Both the position numbers and the translations under genes were made by a program. DNA of 64,000 bases from Actinomadura madurae (GTDB lineage: Bacteria > Actinomycetota > Actinomycetes > Streptosporangiales > Streptosporangiaceae): positions 124,001 through 188,000 of the forward strand of contig NZ_FOVH01000009.1 in NCBI RefSeq assembly GCF_900115095.1. Reading direction: 5' to 3'. Below the pieces are notes generated by a model. It was not told where the DNA came from and searched no databases. It worked only from the letters and a program-made list of their open reading frames with translations. Below are positions 9,893 through 17,410 of the stretch, piece by piece; the stretch's first letter is position 1; each line of letters opens with the position of its first letter.

Positions 9893-10669
9893 GTGACGGA
9901 CGAGCGCACGGAAGGGACTTACCACCCCAAGCCGGGCACACAGACGGTGGACCGGTCGGTGGCCGTGCTCCGCTCCTTCGAGGGCGCCGCCCGGCAGACC
10001 CCGACGGAGATCGCGCACCGGCTCGGGCTGTCGGTCAGCACCGCGCACCGCATCGTGCACGCGCTGCACGCCACCGGGATGCTGGCGCAGGATCCGGCGA
10101 CCGAGCGGTACTTCCTCGGGCCCACCACCGCGATCCTCGGCCGGCTCGCGCTGGAGCGGATGGGCGCCACCCTGCTGCAGCCCGAGCTGACCGCGCTGCG
10201 GGACGGGACGGGCGAGGCGGTCAGCCTCGGCGTGCGCGCCGGCGACGAGGTCGCCGTGCTGATGCACCTGCCGTCGGTGCACCCGCTGCGCTACGACCAG
10301 CCGCCGGGCGACCGCAACCCGATCCACACGTGCGCGATGGGCAAGGCGCTGCTGGCCTACGACGACGACCCGGTCGCGATGGACGAGCCGTTCCCGCGCT
10401 ACACGCCCGCCACCATCGTCGCCCGCGCGGACCTGGACGCCGACCTGGAACGGGTCCGCGAGCGCGGCTACTCGGTCAACGACGAGGAACGCCTGGCCGG
10501 CGTCCGCGCGGTGGCCGCGCCGGTCCGCGACGGCGGCGGGCGGGTGTTCGCGGCCCTGGCGCTGCAGGGCCCGTCGGTGCGGTTCGGCGACGACCGGCTG
10601 CCGGGCCTGACCGAGGCCGTCCGCGCCGCCGCGGGCCGCCTCACCGACCTGCACCGCCACCTGTCCTAG
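9893..10669 (+). CDS. IclR-family transcriptional regulator
   Basis: 258 residues from GTG 9893, ten bases after GGGAGG. The N-terminal winged helix shows TVDRSVAVLRSF, TPTEIAHRLGLSVSTAHRIVHAL and a wing ending RYFLGP. The C-terminal effector domain carries the IclR signature region GERNPIHTCAMGKALLA (here written GDRNPIHTCAMGKALLA) and GYSVNDEERLAGVRAVAAPV. It may regulate the divergent P450. Its stop overlaps by four bases the stop of the facing LysR gene. Confidence 0.93.
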   Translation: MTDERTEGTYHPKPGTQTVDRSVAVLRSFEGAARQTPTEIAHRLGLSVSTAHRIVHALHATGMLAQDPATERYFLGPTTAILGRLALERMGATLLQPELTALRDGTGEAVSLGVRAGDEVAVLMHLPSVHPLRYDQPPGDRNPIHTCAMGKALLAYDDDPVAMDEPFPRYTPATIVARADLDADLERVRERGYSVNDEERLAGVRAVAAPVRDGGGRVFAALALQGPSVRFGDDRLPGLTEAVRAAAGRLTDLHRHLS

Positions 10670-11568
10670 CCCGCCGGGGAGGCCGCGGAGGAGGCGGCCA
10701 GCTCGTCCAGCAGCGCCGCCACCGCCGGCGGGCGCGGGCCCGCCGGGACGATCGCGCTGATCGTGCGGCCGCCGACGTCCGGCACGTCGGGGACGGCGAC
10801 GCCGGGCTCGGCGTGCAGGTCGAGCGCCAGCCCCGGCAGCGTCGTGACGGCCAGCCCCCGCGCGACGAGCCGCTGGATCGCGACATGGTCCTCGGTGGCG
10901 AAGGCGATGTCGGGGGTGAACCCGGCCTTCTCGCACGCCCACCGCAGATGGTCGCGGCACCGCGCGCAGCCCGACGCCCACGTCTCGCCGGCCAGGTCCG
11001 CGAGCCGCGGCCGGCCGGACGAGGCGACCGGGTGCGCGGCGGGGACGAGCAGCCGCAGCGGGTCCTCGCGCAGCACGATCTCGCGGAACCGGGAGTCGGT
11101 CTCGGGCGGCCTGGACACGTGGCGGAACACCACCGCGATGTCGGTCTCCCCGGCGCGCAGCAAGGCCAGCGCCTCCGCCGGCTCGGCGTCCACCAGCGTG
11201 ACCGACACGCCGGGCGCGCGGGCGCGCAGCCGGGCCAGCGCGTCGGGAAGCAGCCCGCCCGCGGCGGTGGGGAACACCGCGACCCGGACCCGGCCGGCGC
11301 GCAGCCCGGCGATCGCGGCGATCTGCTCCTCGGCGTCGTCCATGCGGGCCAGGACGTCCTCGACGTGCTCGACCAGGATCCGGCCCGCCTCGGTCAGCCG
11401 GACGCCGCGGCCGTGCCGGACCACCAGCGGGGTGCCGACCTCGGCCTCCAGCCGCGCGACGTGGTGGGAGACGGCGGGCTGGGTGTAGGCGAGGGACTTC
11501 GCGGCGGCGGTCATCGAGCCGAGCCTGGCCACCTCGCGCAGGATCCGGCCCCGGTGCAGGTCCAGCAT
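10666..11568 (-). CDS. LysR-family transcriptional regulator
   Basis: 300 residues. The N-terminal HTH includes SMTAAAKSLAYTQPAVSHHVARLE at residues 18-41, and a substrate-binding domain starts with GRVRVAVFPTAAGGLLP. The last third contains ASGCARCRDHLRWAC, with a CXXC pair that might bind a metal or sense redox; this is only a sequence observation. ATG 11568 is preceded at six bases by TAGCTT, so it is likely leaderless. The divergent aminotransferase gene is the obvious target, through the ATC-N9-GAT site between them. Confidence 0.92.
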   Translation of the reverse strand: MLDLHRGRILREVARLGSMTAAAKSLAYTQPAVSHHVARLEAEVGTPLVVRHGRGVRLTEAGRILVEHVEDVLARMDDAEEQIAAIAGLRAGRVRVAVFPTAAGGLLPDALARLRARAPGVSVTLVDAEPAEALALLRAGETDIAVVFRHVSRPPETDSRFREIVLREDPLRLLVPAAHPVASSGRPRLADLAGETWASGCARCRDHLRWACEKAGFTPDIAFATEDHVAIQRLVARGLAVTTLPGLALDLHAEPGVAVPDVPDVGGRTISAIVPAGPRPPAVAALLDELAASSAASPAG

Positions 11569-11579
11569 CCCCGCAAGCT

Positions 11580-11594
11580 ATCAACCGCACTGAT
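11580..11594. promoter_or_regulatory. LysR-type box ATC-N9-GAT
   Basis: ATCAACCGCACTGAT has ATCA/TGAT arms and fits both the T-N11-A and the ATC-N9-GAT forms of LysR-type binding sites. It lies in the 84-bp gap between the divergent lysR and aminotransferase genes, overlapping the -10 box TAGCTT (11575-11580, minus strand) of lysR. Confidence 0.55.
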
Positions 11595-11652
11595 GGGTGG
11601 CCAAGAAAACCGTACTTTGTGCTATGGGTCGTTCGTCGCCGACCATCAGTAC

Positions 11653-12714
11653 ATGAGCCTTTCCATCCAGGAGGCGCAGCGCGAGTTCACCGCCGGCGTC
11701 ACCTACCTCAACACCGCCACCTACGGGCTGCCGCCGCGCGCCGCGCACGAGGCGATGCTGGCGACCGAGCGGGACCGCGCCGCCGGGCTGATGACCTCCG
11801 GCGCGTTCGACGAGGCGGTCACCAGGTGCCGGGAGGCGTTCGCGCGGCTGCTCGGCGTCCCCGCCGCCCGCGTCGCGTGCGGGCCGCAGGTGTCCTACTT
11901 CGTGGGGCTGGTCGCGGCGTCCCTGCCCGCCGGCGCCGAGGTCCTGGTCGCCGACGGGGACTTCACCTCGCTGCTGTTCCCGTTCGCGGCCCGCCCGGAC
12001 CTGGCCGTCCGGTCCGTACCGCTGGAGCGGATCGCCGAGGAGGTCCGCGCGGGCACGAGCGCGGTCGCGGTGTCGGCGGTGCAGTCCGCCGACGGCCGCG
12101 TCGCCCCCATGGACGACCTGATCGACGCCGCCCGCGGCCACGGCGCCCGGATCCTGCTGGACGCCACCCAGGCCGCCGGCTGGCTGCCGCTGCCCGCCGA
12201 GCGGGTCGACTGGCTCGTCGCCGGCGGCTACAAGTGGCTGCTCGGCCCGCGCGGCACCTGCTTCCTCACCGGCACCCGGGAGGCGCTGGACGACCTGCCC
12301 GCGGCCGGGGCCGGCTGGTACGCCGGCGCCGACATCTGGGACTCCATCTACGGGCTGCCGCTGCGGCTGGCCGCGGACGCGCGCCGCCTCGACCTGTCCC
12401 CGGCCTGGCAGTGCTGGGCCGGGCACGCCCCCGCCCTGGAACTGCTCGAACGCGTCGGGGTCGCCGCGATCCACGACCACGACGTGGGGCTGGCGCGCCG
12501 GTTCCGCGCCGGCCTCGGCCTGCCGCCGGGGGACTCGGCGATCGTGCCGGTGCCCGTCCCGGACGGCACCGCCGACATGCTGCGCCGCAACGGGGTGGTC
12601 GCCACCGTGCGCGCCGGGAGGCTGCGCTGCGCGTTCCACCTCACCACCACCGAGGCCGACGTCGACAAGGCCGTCGGCCTGCTCGCCCCGGTCGTCGGCG
12701 GGGCGGTCGCCTGA
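11653..12714 (+). CDS. Class V aminotransferase / cysteine desulfurase-like PLP enzyme
   Basis: 353 residues. YLNTATYGLPPRAAHEAM at the start is the typical N-terminus of class-V enzymes. The PLP pocket shows Asp170 and Gln173 in LLDATQAAGW and the Schiff-base lysine Lys194 in GGYKWLLGPRG. A GWYAG and WDSIYG region follows. There is no cysteine loop typical of true desulfurases, so an amino-transfer, lyase or racemase role is as likely. Probably controlled by the divergent LysR protein. Confidence 0.88.
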   Translation: MSLSIQEAQREFTAGVTYLNTATYGLPPRAAHEAMLATERDRAAGLMTSGAFDEAVTRCREAFARLLGVPAARVACGPQVSYFVGLVAASLPAGAEVLVADGDFTSLLFPFAARPDLAVRSVPLERIAEEVRAGTSAVAVSAVQSADGRVAPMDDLIDAARGHGARILLDATQAAGWLPLPAERVDWLVAGGYKWLLGPRGTCFLTGTREALDDLPAAGAGWYAGADIWDSIYGLPLRLAADARRLDLSPAWQCWAGHAPALELLERVGVAAIHDHDVGLARRFRAGLGLPPGDSAIVPVPVPDGTADMLRRNGVVATVRAGRLRCAFHLTTTEADVDKAVGLLAPVVGGAVA

Positions 12715-12735
12715 CCGCGGCGGGGCCCGGGTGAA

Positions 12736-12757
12736 GTTCTTACAAGGTTCGAACAAG
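12736..12757 (+). promoter_or_regulatory. Tandem 11-bp direct repeats, response-regulator-like box
   Basis: GTTCTTACAAG is followed directly by GTTCGAACAAG, an 11-bp period with eight of the first eleven bases shared or near-shared, and a weaker third unit GTGCCTTGACG. This spacing is that of OmpR/PhoP-type boxes, where each unit occupies one helical turn. It lies about 60 bases upstream of the first gene of the seven-gene operon. A TACGTT -10 box (12805-12810) stands seven bases before ATG 12818. Confidence 0.5.
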
Positions 12758-12817
12758 GTGCCTTGACGGGCCCCTTCGCGGCGCTGCGGGCGGGACCGGC
12801 GGCCTACGTTCATCCGC

Positions 12818-13843
12818 ATGAACGTACTGCTCACCGGGTCGGCCGGATTCATCGGCTCGCACATCGCCGAGGCGCTGACCGCCGCGGGCCACCGCGTCCG
12901 CGGCCTCGACCTGCGGCCGGACGGGCTCGGCGGAGGGCCCGCCGACGTCCGCGACCCCGCCGAGGTCGCGCGGCGGCTGGAGGGCGTCGACGCCGTGTGC
13001 CACCAGGCCGCCAAGGTCGGCCTCGGCGTGGACGTCTCCGACCTGCCGGACTACACCTCGGTCAACGTCCAGGGCACCGCCGTCCTGCTGGCGGAGATGG
13101 CGCGCGCCGGCGTCGGCGTCCTGGTGCTGGCGTCCTCGATGGTGATCTACGGGGAGGGCGCCTACTCCTGCGACGTCCACGGCCCCGTCCGGCCCCGGCC
13201 CCGCCCCGAGGACGCGCTGCGCGCCGGGCGGTTCGAGCCCGGCTGCCCCGCGTGCGGGCGGCCGCTCGCGCCCGGCGCCGTCGGGGAGGAGGCCCCGCCC
13301 GGCCCCCGCAACGTCTACGCCGACACCAAGCTCGCGCAGGAGCACCTCGCGGCGTCCTGGGCGCGCTCCACCGGCGGGTCCGTCGCGGCGCTGCGCTACC
13401 ACAACGTCTACGGGCCGCGGATGCCGCGCGACACCCCCTACGCCGGGGTAGCGGCGATCTTCCGGTCGCGGCTGATGCGCGGTGAGGAGCCGCTGGTGTT
13501 CGAGGACGGCGCGCAGCGGCGCGACTTCGTCCACGTCCGCGACGTCGCCCGCGCCAACGTGCTGGCGCTGGAGCGGGTCGCGGCCGGGCCGCCCGAGCCC
13601 GCCGGGCTGCGCGCCTACAACATCGCCAGCGGCGAGCCGCGCACCATCGGCGACATGGCGGACGCGCTCGCCGCCGTGTTCGGCGGCCCGCGGCCGCGGG
13701 TGACCGGCGGGTACCGGCTGGGGGACGTCCGCCACATCGTCGCCCGGCCCGACCGCGCCCGCCGCGAGCTGGGCTTCTCCCCGTCGGTGCCGTTCGCCGA
13801 CGGCGTCGCCGAGTTCGCCCGGCGGCCCGTCACCAGTTCGTAA
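12818..13843 (+). CDS. NAD-dependent sugar-nucleotide epimerase/dehydratase
   Basis: 341 residues, extended SDR fold. The Rossmann motif TGSAGFIGSH is at residues 6-15, the catalytic dyad is in VYADTKLAQEH (Tyr and Lys), and YHNVYGPRMP and RRDFVHVRDVA are standard substrate-domain motifs. An insertion of about 30 residues before the Tyr carries CPACGRPL, a CXXC element with an upstream Cys in YSCDVHG; this could be a small zinc site. It is the first gene of a seven-gene run, likely leaderless, and probably makes an NDP-sugar for the glycosyltransferases downstream. Confidence 0.9.
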   Translation: MNVLLTGSAGFIGSHIAEALTAAGHRVRGLDLRPDGLGGGPADVRDPAEVARRLEGVDAVCHQAAKVGLGVDVSDLPDYTSVNVQGTAVLLAEMARAGVGVLVLASSMVIYGEGAYSCDVHGPVRPRPRPEDALRAGRFEPGCPACGRPLAPGAVGEEAPPGPRNVYADTKLAQEHLAASWARSTGGSVAALRYHNVYGPRMPRDTPYAGVAAIFRSRLMRGEEPLVFEDGAQRRDFVHVRDVARANVLALERVAAGPPEPAGLRAYNIASGEPRTIGDMADALAAVFGGPRPRVTGGYRLGDVRHIVARPDRARRELGFSPSVPFADGVAEFARRPVTSS

Positions 13844-13845
13844 GG

Positions 13846-13873
13846 GTCATCCTCACGTCACGGAAAGTAGCGT
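13846..13873 (+). promoter_or_regulatory. GTCAT-N6-GTCAC direct repeat and -10 box TAGCGT before the GT2 gene
   Basis: GTCATCCTCAC then GTCACGGAAAG repeat at an 11-bp period, partly echoing the repeats at 12736-12757. TAGCGT at 13868-13873 is seven bases from the GTG at 13881. This suggests the glycosyltransferase has its own leaderless promoter inside the operon, possibly under the same response regulator. Confidence 0.45.
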
Positions 13874-13880
13874 CAGAGCT

Positions 13881-14549
13881 GTGATCGATGTGGTTCTTCC
13901 CTGCCTCAACGAGGCCGAGGCGTTGCCCTGGGTGCTGACCCGGATGCCCGAGGGCTTCCGGGCCCTGGTGGTCGACAACGCCTCCACCGACGACTCCGCG
14001 CGCGTGGCCGCCGAGCACGGCGCCTGCGTCGTCCCGGCGCCGGCCCGCGGCTTCGGCGCCGCCTGCCACGCCGGGCTCCTGGCCGCCGAGACCGAGGTCG
14101 TGTGCGTCATGGACGCCGACGCCTCGCTCGACCCGGCCGAGCTGCCCCGGCTGACCGCCGCGCTCGGCGTGCTGGAGTCGGGCGGCGGATCCGGGCTGGT
14201 GCTCGGGCGGCGGCGGCCGTCCGGGCGGGGCGCGTGGCCGCCGCACGCCCGGCTCGGCAACGCCGTCCTGGCCCGGTCGCTGAACCGGCGCGCCGGGACG
14301 CGGCTGCACGACCTCGGGCCGATGCGCGCCGCCCGCCGCGCGGATCTGCTGGCCCTCGGGCTGGAGGACCGCCGGTTCGGCTACCCCCTGGAGATGGTCC
14401 TGCGCGCCGCCCGCGCCGGATGGCGGATCGGGGAGATCGACGTCCCCTACCTGCCCCGCACCGGCGCCTCGAAGGTGACCGGGACGGTCGGCGGGACGGT
14501 CCGCGCCGTCCGCGACATGCGCCGCGTGCTGGCGGAGGTCGCGCCATGA
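13881..14549 (+). CDS. Family 2 glycosyltransferase (GT-A, DPM-like)
   Basis: 222 residues. N-terminal VVLPCLNEAEALPWVL and VVDNASTDDSARVA bind the nucleotide sugar, and VMDADASLDP is the DXD-type metal motif. LHDLGPMRAARRADLLAL and GYPLEMVLRAARAGWRIGEIDVPY follow the dolichol-phosphate-mannose-synthase pattern. No C-terminal membrane helices are present, so it is a soluble or peripheral enzyme that probably moves a sugar onto a polyprenyl phosphate. GTG 13881 follows a TAGCGT box. Its stop overlaps the next ATG by four bases. Confidence 0.9.
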   Translation: MIDVVLPCLNEAEALPWVLTRMPEGFRALVVDNASTDDSARVAAEHGACVVPAPARGFGAACHAGLLAAETEVVCVMDADASLDPAELPRLTAALGVLESGGGSGLVLGRRRPSGRGAWPPHARLGNAVLARSLNRRAGTRLHDLGPMRAARRADLLALGLEDRRFGYPLEMVLRAARAGWRIGEIDVPYLPRTGASKVTGTVGGTVRAVRDMRRVLAEVAP

Positions 14550-15196
14550 CGGGTACCGCGCAGGCCGACCTGATCGTCATCGCCAAGGAGCCCGTCGCCG
14601 GGCGGGTCAAGACCCGCCTGACGCCCGCCTACACGCCCGCCGAGGCCGCCGCGCTGGCGCGGGCGGCCCTGCACGACACCCTCGCCGCGGTCGCCGCGGC
14701 GCCCGCCGCCCGCCGCACCCTCGCGCTCGCCGGGACGCCCGGCCCGTGGCTGCCGGACGGCTTCGCCGTCACCGCCCAGCGCGGCGCCGGCCTGGACGAG
14801 CGCCTGGCCGCCGCCTTCGACGACGCCTGGGACGGCCGGCCGATGGTGCTGATCGGCATGGACACCCCGCAGGTCACGCCCGCCGTGCTGGCCCGCGCCG
14901 CCCGGGAGCTGGGCCGCAGCGACGCGGTGTTCGGCCCCGCGGCCGACGGCGGGTTCTGGCTGCTCGGGCTGCGCCGCCCCGACGCGCGGCTGCTGCGCGG
15001 CGTCCCGATGTCGCGGCCCGACACCGGGGCGGTCCAGCTGGCGCGGCTGCGCGCGGCAGGGCTGCGGGTGGCGGCGCTGCCCGAGCTCACCGACGTCGAC
15101 ACCCCCGCCGACGCCGAGGCCGTCGCCGCGTCCGCGCCCGGGACCCGGTTCGCCGCCGCCGTCCGCGAGCTCGGGGTCAGGACCGTCCCGGCATGA
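14546..15196 (+). CDS. DUF2064 (TIGR04282-type) nucleotidyl/glycosyl transferase-like protein
   Basis: 216 residues. The start DLIVIAKEPVAGRVKTRLTP matches the DUF2064 family (rSAM/selenodomain-associated transferase 1), with a GT-A-like fold. GMDTPQVTP and VFGPAADGGFWLLGL are the family's core motifs, and LPELTDVDTPADAEAV closes the domain. In other bacteria members sit beside GT2-like transferases, as here. The ATG overlaps the GT2 stop (ATGA) and its own stop overlaps the next ATG, so translation is coupled. Reaction not established. Confidence 0.88.
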   Translation: MTGTAQADLIVIAKEPVAGRVKTRLTPAYTPAEAAALARAALHDTLAAVAAAPAARRTLALAGTPGPWLPDGFAVTAQRGAGLDERLAAAFDDAWDGRPMVLIGMDTPQVTPAVLARAARELGRSDAVFGPAADGGFWLLGLRRPDARLLRGVPMSRPDTGAVQLARLRAAGLRVAALPELTDVDTPADAEAVAASAPGTRFAAAVRELGVRTVPA

Positions 15197-15810
15197 TCGG
15201 TGAGCTGTACGAGGAGGCACTGCGCGGCAGCGCCCCGGTCGAGATCGAGCACGCCGACGGGCGCCGCCGCCCGCTGCCCCTCCAGGACTGGCTGGCGGTC
15301 CGCCCCGGCGACGGCGGCCTGCTGGACCGCTGCGCGGGCCCGACCCTCGACGTCGGCTCGGGGCCCGGCCGGCTGACGGTGGCGCTGGCGCGGCGCGGGC
15401 TCCCGGTGCTGGGCATCGACGTGGCCCCCTCCGCGGTCGCGCTGACGGTCGCGGCGGGCGGCCCGGCACTGTGCCGGGACGTCTTCGGCCGCGTCCCCGG
15501 CACCGGCCGCTGGGGCACCGTGCTGCTCGCCGACGGCAACATCGGGATCGGCGGCGACCCGGCCGCGCTGCTGCGCCGCGTCCTGGCGCTGCTGGCGCCC
15601 GGCGGGCAGGTGCTGATGGAGGTCGAGCCGCCCGGCGCCGGGTCGCGGGTGGAGCCGCTGCGGCTGCGCTCGCCCCGGTCGGTCGGCGAGTGGTTCGCCT
15701 GGGCGCACGTGTCCGCCGACGCCGCCGCGGCCCTGGCCGCGATGTGCGCCGCGACCGTCACCGAGTTCTGGGAGGAGGCGGGCCGATGGTTCGTCGCCCT
15801 GCGGTCGTGA
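15193..15810 (+). CDS. SAM-dependent methyltransferase
   Basis: 205 residues. Class I SAM-binding motif LDVGSGPGRLTVALARRG, then GIDVAPSAVAL and ADGNIGIGGDP at the acidic-loop position and VLMEVEPPG. The ADGNIGIGG loop recurs in this family of operon-embedded methyltransferases. ATG 15193 overlaps the preceding stop. The last 25 bases overlap the following gene. It probably modifies the sugar or lipid product of the neighbouring enzymes. Confidence 0.85.
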   Translation: MIGELYEEALRGSAPVEIEHADGRRRPLPLQDWLAVRPGDGGLLDRCAGPTLDVGSGPGRLTVALARRGLPVLGIDVAPSAVALTVAAGGPALCRDVFGRVPGTGRWGTVLLADGNIGIGGDPAALLRRVLALLAPGGQVLMEVEPPGAGSRVEPLRLRSPRSVGEWFAWAHVSADAAAALAAMCAATVTEFWEEAGRWFVALRS

Positions 15811-16946
15811 GACCCGCGTTCGTGAAGCCCCCGGCGGTGCTGACGACGCTCTCGGGGCGGTTCACCAGCCGCCTGCACGACGAGCGCGTCGCGTCCTGGC
15901 TCGGCATCGCGCTCGGCGTCTGCATCCTGGTCTCGTTCGGGACCGGGCTGGTCAGCCACTTCATGCAGCAGCCCGCCGGGTGGATGCGCTGGCCGTCCCG
16001 GCCGGTGAACCTCTACCGGGTCACCCAGGGCGTGCACGTCATCGGCGGGGTGGCGACGGTGCCGCTGCTGCTGGCCAAGATGTGGACGGTCTACCCGAAG
16101 CTGTGGCAGTGGCCGCCGGCCCGCTCGGTCGTCCACGGGGTGCAGCGGCTGCTGGTGTTCGTGCTGGTCGGCGCGGCGCTGTTCCAGTTCGTCACCGGGG
16201 TGCTGAACATCGCCTATTGGTACCCGTTCCGGTTCTTCTTCACCACCGCGCACTACTGGACGGCCTACATCCTGGTCGGCGCGCTGGTCATCCACGTGAC
16301 CGAGCGGTGGTCGAAGGTGCGCCGGACGGTGATGACCCGGCCGCAGGACTCGGTGGGCCGCCGCGGCTTCCTGCTCACCGTCGCCGGGGCGAGCGGTGTC
16401 ATCGCCGCGACCACGGTGGGAGAGGCGTTCACCCCGCTTGCGCGGCTGGCGGTGCTGGCCCCCCGCCGTCCGGGCAACGGGCCGCAGGGCGTCCCGGTCA
16501 ACAAGTCGGCCGCCGCGACCGGCGTCGGCCCGATGGCCCGCGACCCCGCCTGGCGGCTCACGGTGACCGGCCGCGTCGCCCGGGAGGTCAGCCTGTCCCT
16601 GGACGAGCTGCGCGCGCTGCCGCAGCACACCGCGCGGCTGCCCATCGCGTGCGTGGAGGGCTGGAGCGTGGAGGCGTCCTGGCGGGGCGTCCGGCTGCGG
16701 GACGTGCTGCGCATGGCCGGCGTCTCCGACGACGCGCAGGTGCGGGTCGAGTCGCTGGAGCGCTACGGGCTCTACCGCACCTCGCGGGTCGCCCCGCCGC
16801 ACTGGCGCGACCCGCTGACCCTGCTGGCCCTCGGCCTCAACGGCGAGCCGCTCGCGCTCGACCACGGCTACCCCTGCCGCTTGATCGCGCCGAACCGGCC
16901 CGGGGTCATGCAGACCAAATGGGTGCACCGGCTGGTGGTCTCGTGA
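15786..16946 (+). CDS. Membrane cytochrome-b-like / molybdopterin oxidoreductase fusion
   Basis: 386 residues in two parts. Residues 35-175 have four membrane helices with histidines at 84, 118, 156 and 170, resembling a cytochrome b561-type haem domain. A twin-arginine-like element GRRGFLLTVAGASG (191-204) leads into a sulfite-oxidase-fold domain (about 250-386): LPIACVEGWSVEASW supplies the molybdenum-ligand Cys289, and YPCRLIAPNRPGVMQTKWV ends it. The domain probably faces outside the membrane. ATG 15786 follows GGAGGAGG by seven bases; GTG 15807 is an alternative. Substrate unknown. Confidence 0.88.
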   Translation: MVRRPAVVRPAFVKPPAVLTTLSGRFTSRLHDERVASWLGIALGVCILVSFGTGLVSHFMQQPAGWMRWPSRPVNLYRVTQGVHVIGGVATVPLLLAKMWTVYPKLWQWPPARSVVHGVQRLLVFVLVGAALFQFVTGVLNIAYWYPFRFFFTTAHYWTAYILVGALVIHVTERWSKVRRTVMTRPQDSVGRRGFLLTVAGASGVIAATTVGEAFTPLARLAVLAPRRPGNGPQGVPVNKSAAATGVGPMARDPAWRLTVTGRVAREVSLSLDELRALPQHTARLPIACVEGWSVEASWRGVRLRDVLRMAGVSDDAQVRVESLERYGLYRTSRVAPPHWRDPLTLLALGLNGEPLALDHGYPCRLIAPNRPGVMQTKWVHRLVVS

Positions 16947-17410
16947 ACGCGCGGACCGCCGCGCTGGCGGCGGCGTACACCGCGGGTCTGGCGCTCATCG
17001 CGCTCGGGCTCCGCGGGATCGTGATGGAGGTGCCGGTCGCCCGGTGGGCGGCGTGGTTCGCCGGGGCGGCGATCCTGCACGACGGGGTCCTGGTCCCGGC
17101 GGTGCTGGCGGCTGGGCTGGTCACCGGGCTCCTGCCCGCGCGGTTCCGGCGCGTCGTGCGGGCGGCGCTCGTCGTCGCCGCGTGCGTCACGGCGGTCGCG
17201 CTTCCGCTCGTGCTGGGGTACGGGCGCCGCGCCGAGGAGCCGTCCCGCCTGCCGCTGCCCTACGAGCGCAACCTCCTCATCGTGCTGGGCGCCATCGCCG
17301 CGGTGGCGGTCTGTACCGCAGTGGCGCGCGCCGTCATCGGGCGCCGCCGCCTCCGGGGCGGTGGAGCGACCCGCGCGCCCCGGCCATCTGCGAAGGGACC
17401 GAGCCGATGA
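16943..17410 (+). CDS. Small integral membrane protein of the operon
   Basis: 155 residues with four predicted membrane helices (about 7-26, 35-60, 70-93 and 112-131) and a basic, polar C-terminus. GTG 16943 overlaps the preceding stop as GTGA, so it is co-translated with the molybdopterin oxidoreductase. A membrane partner or electron-transfer subunit of that enzyme is possible, but no haem histidine pair is evident. Family not recognised. Confidence 0.8.
   Translation: MNARTAALAAAYTAGLALIALGLRGIVMEVPVARWAAWFAGAAILHDGVLVPAVLAAGLVTGLLPARFRRVVRAALVVAACVTAVALPLVLGYGRRAEEPSRLPLPYERNLLIVLGAIAAVAVCTAVARAVIGRRRLRGGGATRAPRPSAKGPSR

Noticed and set aside
8623..11652. Very long plus-strand frame leading into the aminotransferase gene
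   Set aside because: Only the part from 11653 has protein-like sequence; the rest is antisense to the P450 and LysR genes.
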